NCBI RefSeq assembly: GCF_008831285.2
Contig: NC_045140.1
Location: forward strand, 17,048,370-17,112,369
DNA: 64,000 nucleotides
Reading direction: 5' to 3'
Source of the DNA: Nymphaea colorata
Taxonomy: Eukaryota > Streptophyta > Magnoliopsida > Nymphaeales > Nymphaeaceae
The notes under the pieces were generated by a model that was given only the letters and a program-made list of their open reading frames with translations, was not told where the DNA came from and searched no databases. Below are positions 23,515 to 36,462 of the stretch, piece by piece (the stretch's first letter is position 1; every line of letters begins with the position of its first letter). Position numbers and translations under genes: made by a program.

Positions 23515-26413
23515 TTATCTCTGTTTCTGGATGGGCAGCTTACTAGTCAATTTTGCAATCATGGAGGAGATGCTTGGCATCCGCTTGGGCTTCATCTTCT
23601 TCTTAGAGTGACCATCCTGCGTAACTTCACTTGTCGCAGGCCTACCTGAAAAGTTTACTACCTTGGACCCGGTCCTGCTCTTGGAGTCGTCTTCCTCAGC
23701 AATTTCACTTGCCTGGTCAACCTCCACGGCTTCTATTGTCGCCTTGTCAAAGACTGGTGGCGAGGTCATACCTCTTCTTTGATGATCTTCGTGACTGCTT
23801 TGATCAATTGATCTCTGGCCATTTACATTGCTAGCCATCATTCTTCCATTCATGGGGTCCTTACCTTTGGTTGCCAATGTCATATCCTTGGCCATGTCCC
23901 CTGTTGGTGCAGAAAGCATTGCCTTCACATTCCCGTGTAGTCCAACTGGACTCATGGCCATGGCAGCCCTTACATGCTCTTGGAGCAGAACTTGGACTAC
24001 TGTCCGCAGAGGTAGCTGATCATTCTGCACTGCATGCATGCATGCGTCCGTTGACAGCTTCCTGCAATCCAATTTGTGACATAGCTTCTTCTTTTCAGAC
24101 TTGGAGATATCAGGGTGCTCCTGCAACTCAGAGGAAAATCTGTAACTTAGCCAACAAATTTTGCAGAAGTTAGTCACGGAGCAAGTAGAAGATCCAAACG
24201 ACTCGTGTGAAAGCTTGGACTTGTGTGTGGGTGTGTTTGACATGAGCCTCTAAACTCAACCTAATGAATAGAAAACCATCTGTACGAATGGAGCAGCAAA
24301 TTGTGCTTGTTCTGTACATTATGCAGTTATTTCATGAAGATATACCTTAAGATAAGTGTCAATTACTCTGTAGAGATCATCATGATCTGCCCTCGCATTA
24401 TCTGGCAACGTGTTTGTCAATTCAATCACCTTGGTCACTGGAAGATTAGGATCTGCTGCAATTTCAAACAGATAAGAATCTATTAGCTTCGCTACTCTTG
24501 TCATGGATTGATGTGATCTCTCACTGTCCGATTGCCTTTCCCCGGAATCTGGATACGAAGTCCGGCGATGCTCCACCAAGAAGTGTTCTGCCATTGCCTT
24601 AACCATGTCTATATAATTGAAGGAAGTAGAACATGAAGGAGAGCTTCTAAGCTTGAGGAGGTCCACAAGCTTGGCTTCCTCCAGCTGCCTTCCTGCCAAT
24701 CTCATGATCTCAGCCACTACCCGATCCGATACACAGAATTGATTCGCCAGTCTCAAAAGTCTTAACAAGAAACTAGTGGATACAGACCCTTTCCTGGTTG
24801 GAATCTGACTCACAATAAACTCCAATATTTCTCTGTGCTTCACTACACTGCCTGAGCTATTAGGGTCCAATTCATCTGGCAAGTGCTGACATGCATAGAC
24901 ATGCAATGCTTCACCTACCAGCGCAGGCGGGATCGAGGACCGGACAACCAAAATGACCCTCCTGAAGAATTGGAGATCCAGATCTGCGACATCTTCGGTC
25001 CACCAGTCCCTTGGTGCTCCAGCATGGGCCTTGCGGATGAAGCCAGCCCTGGTGTAAGTGTAAGACCATGTCACATTGGTCAAGTCCGTCCAGATTTTCC
25101 TTGCAATCGCATCTACACATCGCCCAGTTATGTTGAGGTTTTCAGACCATGTTGGTAGTGCTTGGGTGGTCTGCAGAGCAAGAATTGAATCTTTCCAAGC
25201 TTGGAGAACAGATCCAAAAAAGTACTCCAACTTGTTTGTTAAGTTCCCCTTCTCTAGTGCGTCACTCATTTGCAGGAAATGTGAGGCACAAAGCGCCTGG
25301 ACAATGTTATGAGCACTGAGGTTAATTGAAATGCCATAGCAGAACTTTATGCACAGCTCAAATGCTTCCTCGCCACCAGGGATCTCATGAAGTTCAACGG
25401 TTTGGTTGTCTGAGTTGGTTGGATCACAGAGCTGCTGTAAGAGTCCACACTTGGAAAGCAATGGAAACTGCACCACAAAAAAGTACTCAATTTACATTAT
25501 ATATATATATATATATGCGTGCAAACACAGATGTATATGGTGATTCCAGTTTCTTTGAGTTACAATGTTTTAGAGAAAAAGTTGCAAGGGCAAGTACCTT
25601 ATGCAAAAGATATTTAGTGTTGTTCACTTGTACAGTGAGATCGCTAGACACATCCAAGGTGACGTACCTGCATTGGCCAAAACATCCAAGATTAGTATTC
25701 AAGTAGGAAACAGTACAGTGTATACATGCATCTCATGCCTGCAGTGGCCTCCTTTATTGGTTAAGGGTTGTTTTTGAACGTTACCAAGCTGATGGAGTCT
25801 CATGTTTTCAAAATTCTGTGGGGAGAATTTTCCACCGGAAGAGGAAAGCCTGGTGAATTTCCGGTGGGGAACAGCTGGACTTTTACCACAGAGAATCCCG
25901 CCAAATCTGTGGCAGAACAAAGAAAAGGAAAGGAAGAAAGACAGAGGACATGTCACATGAATGCAGATGGACAAGTTGGGGGAGCCATCTGGTTTCTAAT
26001 GACAGGAAATTCAGCTGATATGAAGTATAAGGTCCCACCATATCTAATTGGTGCTACACCATGGACCAGTTGGACCAGTTGCAAATGTGATGATCTTAGA
26101 TACAGTAGTGGTGCAGACCGGATACTTAATACTGTTTCCTTCAAGTCCTCTGTGGGATACACCTCTTAATGGACCCATTCTCTAATCTGTGATCTCTGGG
26201 TGGGCCTTGACGTCCATGGCCTACAAGGACAATGTCCGTCGATTCTCGCAGGGTTTGCAGAAATAGTCCTCACAATATTTGCAGCATCACCCAACAATGT
26301 TTTCATTCTATTTCCTGTATAATTTCCATGAAGGACAAACTGTCAAACACGTACCTGGTGGCCTCTTTAGTTAGGATGGCCTCTAGCCTTGTCCCAATTT
26401 TCATGAACTTCAT
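23515..26413 (-). CDS. NPH3/RPT2-family BTB protein
   Basis: Four exons join in phase: 26413-26355, 25667-25598, 25470-24346 and 24120-23515, giving 619 aa. Exon 1 encodes [19 protein letters not shown], the signature start of the NPY-like branch of NPH3 proteins. A BTB/POZ domain spans about residues 23-130, with [13 protein letters not shown] across the exon 2-3 join. The NPH3 domain follows, with RDWWTED at 196-202, GEALHVYAC and [16 protein letters not shown]. After the exon 3-4 join it ends with [13 protein letters not shown] and [11 protein letters not shown]. The C-terminus after about residue 470 is hydrophilic and finishes in a Lys-rich region. Family members act as CUL3 substrate adaptors or plasma-membrane scaffolds in phototropism and auxin transport. 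The closest Arabidopsis match from memory is At5g47800; the precise role is unknown. Confidence 0.93.
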
Positions 26414-28179
26414 TTCTGCCTTGTGTCCTGCCATGAAGAAACCTCAAAGTTTAAACGTCATTGCTTCTCAAGGTTCATATGCATGCTTGTTCATGATGTA
26501 TAATTGCTTGAGCTTGCAAGACATAAGGCAGATCTTAGCAATTACGCCGCCCAGGGAACCTTGGTGGCTGGGTTCTTTCATATCTATTATCATCCTGTCT
26601 TCACGAACTCCGCCACTGTAATTTACTTTGATCAAATGTTCCCATTATAACTTTGTGCAGAAAATGCTGGTTTTTGTAAAAGTTGAATGTTTGGATTGGC
26701 TTCTAAATGAAACATGCAGACAACATTAAAGAGGTTCAGTTTGGTCGCAGCAACAAGCAACAACCTCATCCAGATAGAGTGTCATGACAGAGAAAACCAT
26801 CAAACAGTGAGATCGGCAAAAGCATTTGTGACTTGTATGGACAATCGCCCACACAGACCCCACGCTAATTACGTATTTACATATTAGTGTCCCTTAGCTG
26901 CTTGCTTATTTATACATGATGCTCCCTTATTAATTTATTATATATTTTTGAATGTGCCCCTTAACCAGAAATATCTGGTCTACCACTGGGATCGGATCTA
27001 GAGATCTTCTGTGATATTGGCCTAAAATGAGAAAAAACTAGAAGTTTTGGGTTTGCATTTTCAATTGGTAATTCCAAGGGAAATTAAGTCCGAGTTTCAA
27101 ACTTCCAATCCAGATCAATAATGTCACTTCTTCCATTCTCAATGAAGTATAGGCATCTCCTTCCGCCATTAGATCAGTTTTCTATAACATCTATCGGTAT
27201 CTGTGTGTGAATATGTAGACTTTTCCTATATATCTTATGCTCCACCGCATCATTCCAGCCCATCTATCAGTATTTGTGTGTGAATATGTACAAACCAGGA
27301 TTCCTACCAAACCTGTAACAATCATACAGCTGCATCCTTTAAAGGCTACAGCAAACCAGAAAAAGAAAACAATGAATTGCGGGAATAAAGACATGAAAAG
27401 GAACTTCATAGTTGGCCACATGCAAGAACAGAGCTACGTATGGCTTAGAGTGCAGATACGCCATGACCCGGACCCACAGGTTTCAGATGAAGATGGTGAG
27501 CTGAGCTCAGTCTGAACGGTGCCCGCCCCGCGTAGACTAAGGCGTGCTCCTGTGCACCATCATCCCTCTAACCAAACCTGGCTTGCAGTACGTTGCTTAC
27601 CGGATTTGATCAATTGTTATTTGTAAATATATTGGTAGCATCATTATATACATATTTTAATAGTTTATCTTGAATATGGTTTAATCAAGAAATTCGGATC
27701 CAAGTAAAAAAATGAATCTGACCCATTAGCTCGAGTCTGGTCTTGGATCTCTGACCAAATTAGGTGTTTATCGAAATCAAACCTTCGTCTTCGTTTTGTA
27801 AAAAAAAAATCTGTAACGTGAATGTGATCATGGTTCAGTGTCAATTATTCATTTCTTGGATCCATCTACATACACCTATATGATTGGTCGGGAATGGGCT
27901 GTTGATGGGCAAACCCAAACATGGCATCTTCACCCATTAGAGAGGACTCCCACCTAGATTCTAATTCGATTCGAGTTAGCATCAACCTTGGCTGGCTAAA
28001 GAAACACGGGGTGTGGTCCGATTTGGGTGGACTTGGATTCAATTATATGAGACAGTCTTACACGACTCGGGTAATTGTTTTACAACAAATCGAAAATTTG
28101 TTAACTATATATTTAGTAACTGTAAAAAAAAATGTCTATCAGGCAAGCCATATGAATGTGTGTGTAGTCCCACCAAATA

Positions 28180-29620
28180 GTGTAGAGGTTGTCTGCAAAT
28201 CCGCTGGCTGTGGATCCCACAGGTGCACGGAAACGGGAACGGCTCGTTCCCAAACCTTTATTCATGCCATTTTGTCATTTTCGCTTCTAGGTGATATGAT
28301 AAGCGCGGGCAGTCCCTGGCCACGTTGCACGTTTTGTTCCTGGAAACGCCAGACCGGGACGTTCCATCCCCCAGCACAAAACCCGTACTGTCGTAGAAGA
28401 GACGGCCACCGGATGTCCCACCGCGGCCCCCGCATGCACATGCAGATGAGGGGTTGAAAACTCAGCGTTCCCGGCCAAAGTGGCGGGGCTTCGAATGGCG
28501 GATGCCTTTCGTTACATATGGATCGTCCCCACTGTTCTAAGCGACACAAACCCACATTGCTCGCTTCCTTCACCAGACCAGAACGTCCCCACTGTTCCCA
28601 AGACAATGAAGCAAACAAGCTCGTGTGCCCACCTAGTTCAATCCCGGGTACTCATTAAGTACTCGGTTCTAGTTTACCATAAGGAGACGATTGAACTTTT
28701 CCCCGTTCCGTAAAAATAAGTATATAAAAATGTGAAAGCAAGTCATGCCAGAAGGGTAGGAAGGGAAGGGCCGCATACCTTTTCAACTCCCGCGTACGAT
28801 TCCGGCCAAATTCAAACTCCGACTGCCGTTGAGCTCTGAAACTTCAGATTCCGGGCTCCAGGAGTCACTTCACATATGAATGCGCCCCTCTTGATTTAAC
28901 TCGCGTGCGAGCTGCCATGCACTGCCCCGACAGCCGAGAACCAAGGATTGCCACCGGATTACCTTCCGATCGCAATGTTCGGCCGCCGGCGTCGGAAAAT
29001 GACCACCTTACTGCAACGGACCAATGAAGAAAGAGGCTTGGGGGCGGGAAAGGTATTTCGCTGGAAAAGATACTGCCGCCTATCAGAGGTTTTCATATGG
29101 GGAAAGCTTCAAATGCATGGCGGAGAAAAGAGAGGACCCAATTCCTCCGATCAAAAGCAAAAACTTGGAAGAATTTTCTCCCGCTTCAACACAGAAGCAA
29201 AAAGAATCCCCCGACTCTGATTTCCCCTACCATTTTCCCATCTCACCTCACCGCACCTTCCGATCGATCCTTCGCTGCTAGCACTCAGAAGAGCCTCTTC
29301 CCATAATTCCATCTCTCCGTCTCCTCTGTATTTAATGGAGGGTATATGAAGGAGGAGAGATGGACGACCTAGCCAGGCACGTGCAGCGCCGCTTGTCTTT
29401 CTTTGGGTTGATCTGTGCATGTGGGTGGTGGTGGACCAACTTCACGAGCTGGCCGATGTTGATTGAGCCGGCTCGGCATCACCATCTTCATCTCCCCCAA
29501 TTAAACAGATGGGCTTGTGGGAGGAGGGGACCGGTCGGCCATTATGGACCACCCTCACCGATCGCCGATCTTTTTCCACACGTCATGAATGGAACCATAA
29601 AACGGTCCGACTAGGTCCGG
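28180..29620. other. GC-rich island without recognised gene
   Basis: Base composition rises sharply against AT-rich flanks. Several overlapping frames of 60-120 codons are open on both strands, as expected from GC content alone. An ATG-started frame of 84 codons at 29360-29614 follows an A/T-rich TATTTAATGG and a GGTATATG stretch, and holds a CACGTG G-box at 29378-29383. The translation, rich in Trp, His and Pro, resembles nothing I know. It could be a promoter region, a noncoding transcript or a decayed gene. Confidence 0.35.
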
Positions 29621-29908
29621 ACCCAATATTTACATATTCGGACCTTCGGGCTCGTGAATTAGACGGTTCATAATATCGGATCAGCAGCTGGTTCTAAGAT
29701 CCATTCTGCTCGAAGCAAAAGAGGTTCCCCTCGCCTTTTTGCTAGGAACCAGCTTTTGCATTTGATTTATTTTGACCAAAAAGAAATGTGTGCATTGACA
29801 AGATTAGAAAAATCTAGCCAATCTACGACCTTATTTCATCTTATGATCGCTTTCAAAACAGTTAAAGCTTTCATCTAACCCCTCATTCTTTTAGGGGTTC
29901 ATTCCTTT

Positions 29909-30160
29909 GGAGCTGTTTGGCATTAATTAAGAACAAGGTGCAATTGTTCCATAAATTTATTCTATTCATAAATCACTCACATGTTGTTAACGCCAGATGG
30001 TTCCTTAGGTATTGTTTAGCATTAAGAAAAGTATGAAGACTTTAGAATTTAGGTAGATTTATGAGACATTTGTTCAAAGGTTTCATGAATCTATTATAAT
30101 TTTAGAACAGATTTGTAGAACACTCACACATTGTTTATAATGCCGAACAGTCCTTTAAGT
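29909..30160. mobile_element. Two adjacent hAT-like MITE units
   Basis: Unit 1 (about 29909-30004) starts GGAGCTGTTTGGCATTAA and unit 2 (about 30006-30159) starts GGTATTGTTTAGCATTAA. Both end in CTCACA, then TTGTT, then a right end of the type TGCCGAACAGTCC. The right end is an imperfect inverse of the left, GG-CTGTTTGGCATT. Neither unit can encode a transposase. The terminal style resembles hAT-derived MITEs. Target-site duplications were not resolved. Confidence 0.5.
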
Positions 30161-30355
30161 TCCATGGCCTTCTTTTGATGTCTTGAGGTGTTGGTCTCAT
30201 CATATTTCAAATTACATGTCGGTAATCCTTGTTTTGCAACATACAAAGTTGACTTCCTAAGAATTCAAAATAAAGACTGCTTACCAGCCCTCGCTTTGTT
30301 TACTGTGCCAACATCCCCCGGCAGCAACTAGTCTTCCATTCTACCAGCACCCTAG

Positions 30356-30497
30356 CTCGCTGGTTACCCAATATGGTGATTGCCTTCTAAAGTCTCTCAA
30401 ACGTCTATTTCGATGTAATAATTGACCTCGCTGGTTACCCAATATGGTGATTGCCTTCTAAAGTCTCTCAAACGTCTATTTCGATGTAATAATTGAC
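30356..30497. repeat. Perfect 71-bp tandem duplication
   Basis: The 71-bp unit beginning CTCGCTGGTTACCCAATATG occurs at 30356-30426 and again at 30427-30497 with no differences that I can find. Perfect identity in noncoding DNA suggests a recent slippage or unequal-exchange event, or an assembly duplication. Confidence 0.95.
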
Positions 30498-32539
30498 CAA
30501 TATAAAGGCGAAGAACAACATTTAAAATACAAATACGAAAATCAGCACCCCAAAAAGAAGAACACATACAGTTCTTGATGTCAAATATGTACAAAGAAAT
30601 AGGACTGCACAAAAGATAGAGATAAGAAATACATCCAACAAGCAGTAGTAATAATAGCAATAATGGGAAATGAAGTATAATGACTTCTTGTGATGAATAA
30701 GGCATGTGGGGACTCGATCAGACGCGACTAGCACATGCATCTTGGCGACATGTTAACTTTCATCTAAGGTAAAGATTGAACTGTCCATTCCTGAAAGCTT
30801 AGCTACGGGGGGGAAGGGCCCATTGAGTTTCGCAGTAGTCGCCGAGGACTTTTCTTAGTCACAAAAGGAAAAAGAGAAAAAAGGGTAGCGACTGAAGAGA
30901 TGTGGAGAGATACCGAGTGGTGTTAGTCAACAAATGATGTTTAGATTCTTTGGCAGAAACAGAAAGTTACAGAGTTGTAGGGAAGAGAAGGTGCCGTCGC
31001 CATTAGAGCTCCCTCACCATGCAGTGCAGTGTCTGTGTATCAATGTAAGAGGAGCAACCAAAAAGGGCACCCGCCTTTCTACTGCAAGCTCCATACTGTG
31101 AGGGTCGGCAGTAGGGATGGATGTGAACTGCTCTGATCAGATTTAGGTCCATCGATTGGAGAAGTCACGTTCTTCCATCCAAGCTTTTCCAATTTACATA
31201 CTTTGTAATTGACTATTCCAAATTATTCCGTTTCTTTGGTTTTGGGATCACGTTTGCTTTGTCTCTCACTTGATTAGATACATGTAGCTTGGAGCATGTT
31301 GACGACGAATCTATTGTTTTGGAATCAGGTTCATCCGATTTTATCAACAAGCATGACAAATTTGGATCTTGATCGTAGTCTTAACCTTCGATTGAGACAC
31401 CGGTACGCTGTCGACAAAGGGATGATGTTGCCACATAAACTTTTTGGGTGGACGGCAAAGTGCGTCATAATTTGGTGGGAATTCTATTTCAAAGGATATA
31501 TATATATATATATGGTAGATTAAGAGAAAAAAAAACCAAGACATCTTAAATTCGTGTTAAAAGATCTTTTTAAACAATGTGAACATTCTAATGTTTTTAT
31601 AAACATTAATTTAGTACAAATCATGCTTTATTTTGTAAAAAAAAATGCTCCTTTTATTATCAAAATTTTGATGTTAGAAGAGCAGCTCTTTATTTTTTAT
31701 TTTTGAAAAAATACTATTTAAGAAAGAAAACTGCTAACTTAATATATGTTTCTCACACCAAGTCACACTTAAGATCATAACTATAAGGTTACATTTCAAA
31801 AAAAAAATTTATTAATTAATGTTAACAGATCTAGTTTTTGTTTCTTACCTAAGTGGTACATATAAAACATATATATTTATATGCATTCTACATTAACAGC
31901 CATCACCAAGGAGCTGATGACTGCAATGCTTTCCGGAAGCTCGGGTCAGATTGTTAGGAATCCTTGTGCCAATCACGAAAAATTTCCTCACGGCTTTGGA
32001 ACGTTCCTAGGGGTCTTTGCCAACGGTGATAGCCGTTGGTAGAACCCAAGATCTCGACTCGAAAAGGTTTCTCAAACAAGTCTGGTTAGAGCTTAATAAA
32101 TTTTAAAAAATAAATACTATGATGTTAACAGTATATTAAAATATTATATGCTTAATGGACCGACGACATAAAATCAGGTCAAGTCATTCCAGGTCGGCAA
32201 GTACCTAAGTTATTTATGAGCCAGCCTTGGCATAGGGCCAGGTTTAGCCTGGTCCGCAGTACCATCAAAATCAGTTTAATGTAGGGCAAGACAGCTCTGA
32301 TCTTGAAACAACAACACTACATATAAAAAAAAAAAAAACAAGACTAGGTTAGGTGAGTGAAACTGTGAGAGTGAAAGCCAAAACCTCCTTCCTTACTCTC
32401 CATCCCTTAGAAAAGGCAGTGCTGGACTGGTAGGAAGCCTCTCCCGACCAGTTTTTCCTACAAACACTGGTCAATGTATATGTGAAGACACCCTAGCTTT
32501 TACATTATATCCCTGCTGCCGATGCATGACATGATGTTA

Positions 32540-32740
32540 GATGTTTGATCAATTGTTCCGAACCGTGGCAAGGCAATGCACATGAATGAGTTGTTTGCTT
32601 GGAAATCCTGAGAGTTTCTTTAATACGCCATATGAATTTGTGAAAGAGTTGAGTAAATTCATGAAACACTATAACAAATTGTTTCGTAAAGATTGAAGCA
32701 GAGCAGTAACAAATGGTTCTTATTGCCAAACAGCCCCAAA
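32540..32740. mobile_element. MITE fragment of the GCTGTTTGG family
   Basis: The right end reads TTATTGCCAAACAGCCCC, the inverse of the GGGGCTGTTTGGCA ends seen near 30 kb and 47.8 kb. Internal TTCATGAAACACTATAACAAATTG resembles the 47.8-kb copy, which reads TTCATGAAACATTAACACAATG. The left end is unclear. Confidence 0.4.
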
Positions 32741-33548
32741 TATACATGAGTCACTAACAGCACAGCATGCTGCAATGACCCTTGCCACGAGAATCCAACA
32801 AGTCGAGATGGCCCCGGCCTGGTCTCGCATACGTACGATAAATGATCTATTAAGCTAAAGGGTGACTACAAAGTGATCTCTTGTATAAATGAATCAAGAG
32901 GGTCCAATGAAGCGCTGGTTATTATGTTCATGCACAAAAGGGTGTGTAATGATTAAAACGACTTTATTAAAAAGGGATTTTTTTTTTTTGAAAAGATAAA
33001 GCAGGAATCATGAAAATATTAAAAGACTAAACTGTGCATAGATTAATAAAAAATTACTAAAATACCACTTCTTTATTATTATTTTTTTTTCCTCGGTGCA
33101 TATTTGTTGCATGCACAGAGGTAGAGGTGTGCACACAACTCGATCTCGAGGTCCGATCTATAATGGATTTGGATATTCGATTGGGCCTTGAGGCTTTAAA
33201 AAAAATGAAACATTGATTGATAATGGTGTAGAGAGAAAGTATGGCCTGGCTGATCGATCAGTCCAATTATTGAACAAGTCTGCAATCTTCACTGTCAAAT
33301 TTGGCGGTGAACATACATTGATATGGTCACTATCGTGACCACCTTTCTACTCTAGTAGGACCTCCTCCACTTGCTTAGAGAATGGCCGGGCGAGACCAAC
33401 TGCCGTGAGATTGTCAGCAGATTTCGGCGCTTCCCTTTCTCTATAGTGGCGTGGTCAAAAGAAGGCCTCCTCTAGGTAGGTGCATAGACAATGGTCATCT
33501 ACATCATGGGAACCACTGGTATGAGAATGTGGATTTCCCACTATTTCC

Positions 33549-33746
33549 TAAGGGCATGTTTGTATACTTCGGATCGAAGTGACCATATATATATTTATGA
33601 GGATTTGGTGTCAGATGCCTTAGACCTAAGGTTTTACACCTTGGTGAAATCCAGTGTTTGTTCACTTTATGGATCCTACATAAAAGCTGAGATTCGATTC
33701 GATTCGATTCGATTCGATTCGATTTGATGCTATCAAACACACCCTA
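33549..33746. mobile_element. Short nonautonomous element with GATTC expansion
   Basis: From about 33640 the sequence aligns with 47565-47655. Shared parts are GAAATC, TGTTTGTT, TATGGATCCTACATAA (against TGTGGATACCACATAA) and the end GCTATCAAACACACC. In this copy the internal region has expanded to seven GATTC pentamers (33691-33725). The left boundary, near GGCATGTTTGTATAC, is approximate. A coding frame is absent. Confidence 0.5.
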
Positions 33747-36462
33747 GAACGGACTTAGTCAATAGAGATTTTCTTGAGACAAGGCCACTGTTAGGTCATT
33801 CTTAACTGCCTTAAAAAGATAATTGTAGGCACGCTTAGCAGATTTTTATTACTAGAGCTGTATTAGCAAAAAGGAAAAAAGACAAAAAAAAAAACATGTA
33901 TAAAGCCAGGAATCGACTCTTTGACAATACCAGCTAGCCTAGATTATAATAGGTAGCAAATAAAGCAAAGGTGATTGACAATGACTATGTAATAGAGAGC
34001 AAATAAAAAAATTGACTGATAATGACTGTGTAAACTAGTTATGAGTCATTTGATTAACTTATTATTAGTTCATAAAGTGTCATATATAAAACAAACAAAC
34101 TTTTTAGAAATAATGAATAACAACTTGCACTTTTAACTTTAAAAAAAATTACATTATATTTACAAATATAACGCCTTAACATTGCAAATGTTTATTATTT
34201 CATACCCATAACATTTAAGATAATGATAGGGTGGTATGAGATACGACAAGAGCAAGCATGAGATAATATTAGAAGTACCAGTGGGTATGAGATAACGATA
34301 ATTCAAAAAGAAAAAAAAAAAACTTTACATTTGCCCCAAAATTTATGGCGATTTATAACAAATCTTTAAACAAACCTCAACCATAGTTAAAATACACGAT
34401 AGTGGTTAGGTTAAGAAGTAAATAAACAGTAAGTTTCGTTGGGCTTGGTTTTAGTGGGATTCGACCAACCCGGACTCCACATGCGGTGGTTCGCGCCAAG
34501 CACGTGACCACGAGTAACCGAAGCTGGGCGCTCAATGCAAAGCTGGTACTGGACTTCCAAGATATTACCTAAGTGCCCTTTTATTTAGAAGGGCCTCCCT
34601 TTGGCGAGGACGACAGCTTTAGTAGCTGCGGTGCCCGAGGGTAAATGCAGAGTCTATTTTCGTAGTTCCTTGAAAAATAACGGGCAAAGTCGTACTTCCG
34701 GAAATTCAGAGTATAACGGTTCAGCGTGAAGCGAAAATATCGCGGGGTCGGCGATCTTCTCCTGACCAGCGCTCTCTCTCACACCGGAGAAGTAAGCATC
34801 CAAGAAGGTTAGGAGGACAACGCTTCCCTTTCTCATTATCCGGCGAGGTACTTGCTCGGCGTTAGCTTCATCTTCTCCGAGCTCTTGCTAACAACAGTCC
34901 TTGGTTTTAAGCTCCTTATTTTAGATAAAGCTTCCTGTGGAACAGGTTACAGCTTTCCCCCATTGATCGATGCATATACTTCTATATCTTCTTCAGTAGA
35001 TGTCATTCTTTTATTTGGTTTTTGTGAAAGTTTTTCTTTGCTGCGAATTTTGAGAATTCTTTCTCTTCACATACAGATTCTATATAGTATTGATGATCGA
35101 CGTATCCAGTATCTCAAGAAAGATAGTTATTTCTTGGATCGATTATTCTTTCCTCTCTCTCATGTAGTATTCTTTTGGAGATCCTAAATGTCAACTCGAC
35201 GTTCTCATGTTAACCATGGAATTTGTGATGAGAGACTTCTGTTTACGATTGTCACGGAATTTGAGAAATTAAATTTATGATCTAGAAAACATAAAAAAAA
35301 AAAGAATTTCGAGGAAAACGAGAGATTTGAAAGAAAAACGAAGAAGGGGAAATGGATACCGGAGTTATTTTCTTCTTAATTTAGTTAATGAATTTTAAAT
35401 TCTTAGCATTGTTTAAAAGCAGCGATGTTTGTGATAATGCAATTTTCTCAAGCTACTTGTTTTATGCATTCGTGAAGAACATGAATCTAATATCTCTCTT
35501 TTTTTCTTTTTTGTCGCTCACGAGCAAGCGTATGTAGCCAACTCCTTCATAACCCTAGACTCGGGTCGGGTCGGGTAGGCTTTCTGGAGCACTACCGAGG
35601 GCTTCGTCCTTAGATGGAGATGTTTGGATCTGGATGGAGTGTGAATCGGTCCAAACTAATTTTCTTTAAAATGCATTTGTCTCGGGTAGAAAAAGCGTGA
35701 CACATGCCAGCCGCGCGGTCCGCATGCTGTTGCCCTCCCACTCGCTAAGACGACAGGTAGCATCCTTTTGGCCCCTCGCCGCCGACGTGTGGCTTGCCCC
35801 TTCCCTTCTAGACTCGAAGTTTGATCCGGATCCATATTCGATTAGAATCCATGAGAAGTTGAGATTTCCTGATAACTGTTTTCCGGCATAGAATCGGATT
35901 ACGTAAAGGTGAAACCATGTTTTTCTTTTCTTTTCTTCTGAAATCCAACGTTCTGTTGTCTAGCAAATCAGAGGAGACTGTCAACTAGCCGAATTCGTTG
36001 TGAATCGGCTAAAAACCATTTAAGAATCATTCTTTTACAAAAAGATAAAGAAGCGTATCTGCTTTGGTGCTTTTCGTTTCTGAAGTTTCAGGAATGAAAC
36101 GATGAAAAAGGAATCAGACGCCCTTTTAAGCTCTCATATCGAGAAACAAAAACAAACGAAAGGCAGAGAGAAGTAGCCAACCTGAAAAGGAAAAAAGGAA
36201 GATCAAAATGAACTAGTTGGAGAAGCTACCGATTGTAATTAATAGCGCATTTACTTCGTTTGATGAAATGACTATTGTCTGGGGATGTGCCATAATGGCT
36301 TTCTCATGCCAATGCCTCGCCAGGACCAAATGGAAGCACGCAACAACGGCAAAAAGTTGATGCAAAGCCGGAAAGCCTTCACGTAACAGCTGAAAAAGAA
36401 AGAAGAGCATGCTTCATTCTGAGTCTCCTTTACTATTCATCTTTTCCTGCTTGTTTGTCAAC

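Larger units (their letters stand above)
26420..36440. other. 10-kb gene-poor interval
   Basis: No gene is recognised between the NPH3 gene and the bZIP gene. The interval contains the GC-rich island at 28.2-29.6 kb, two tandem MITE units near 30 kb, the 71-bp duplication and another MITE piece near 32.6 kb. A GATTC expansion lies near 33.7 kb, and a second GC-richer stretch with a CACGTG G-box lies at 34.44-34.85 kb. Open frames such as the 111-codon one at 34852-35187 have no recognisable motif. Confidence 0.5.

Noticed and set aside
34852-35187. 111-codon hydrophobic forward frame
   Set aside because: No ATG-supported context, family motif or splice partner. The Leu/Phe/Ser content reflects T-rich DNA.
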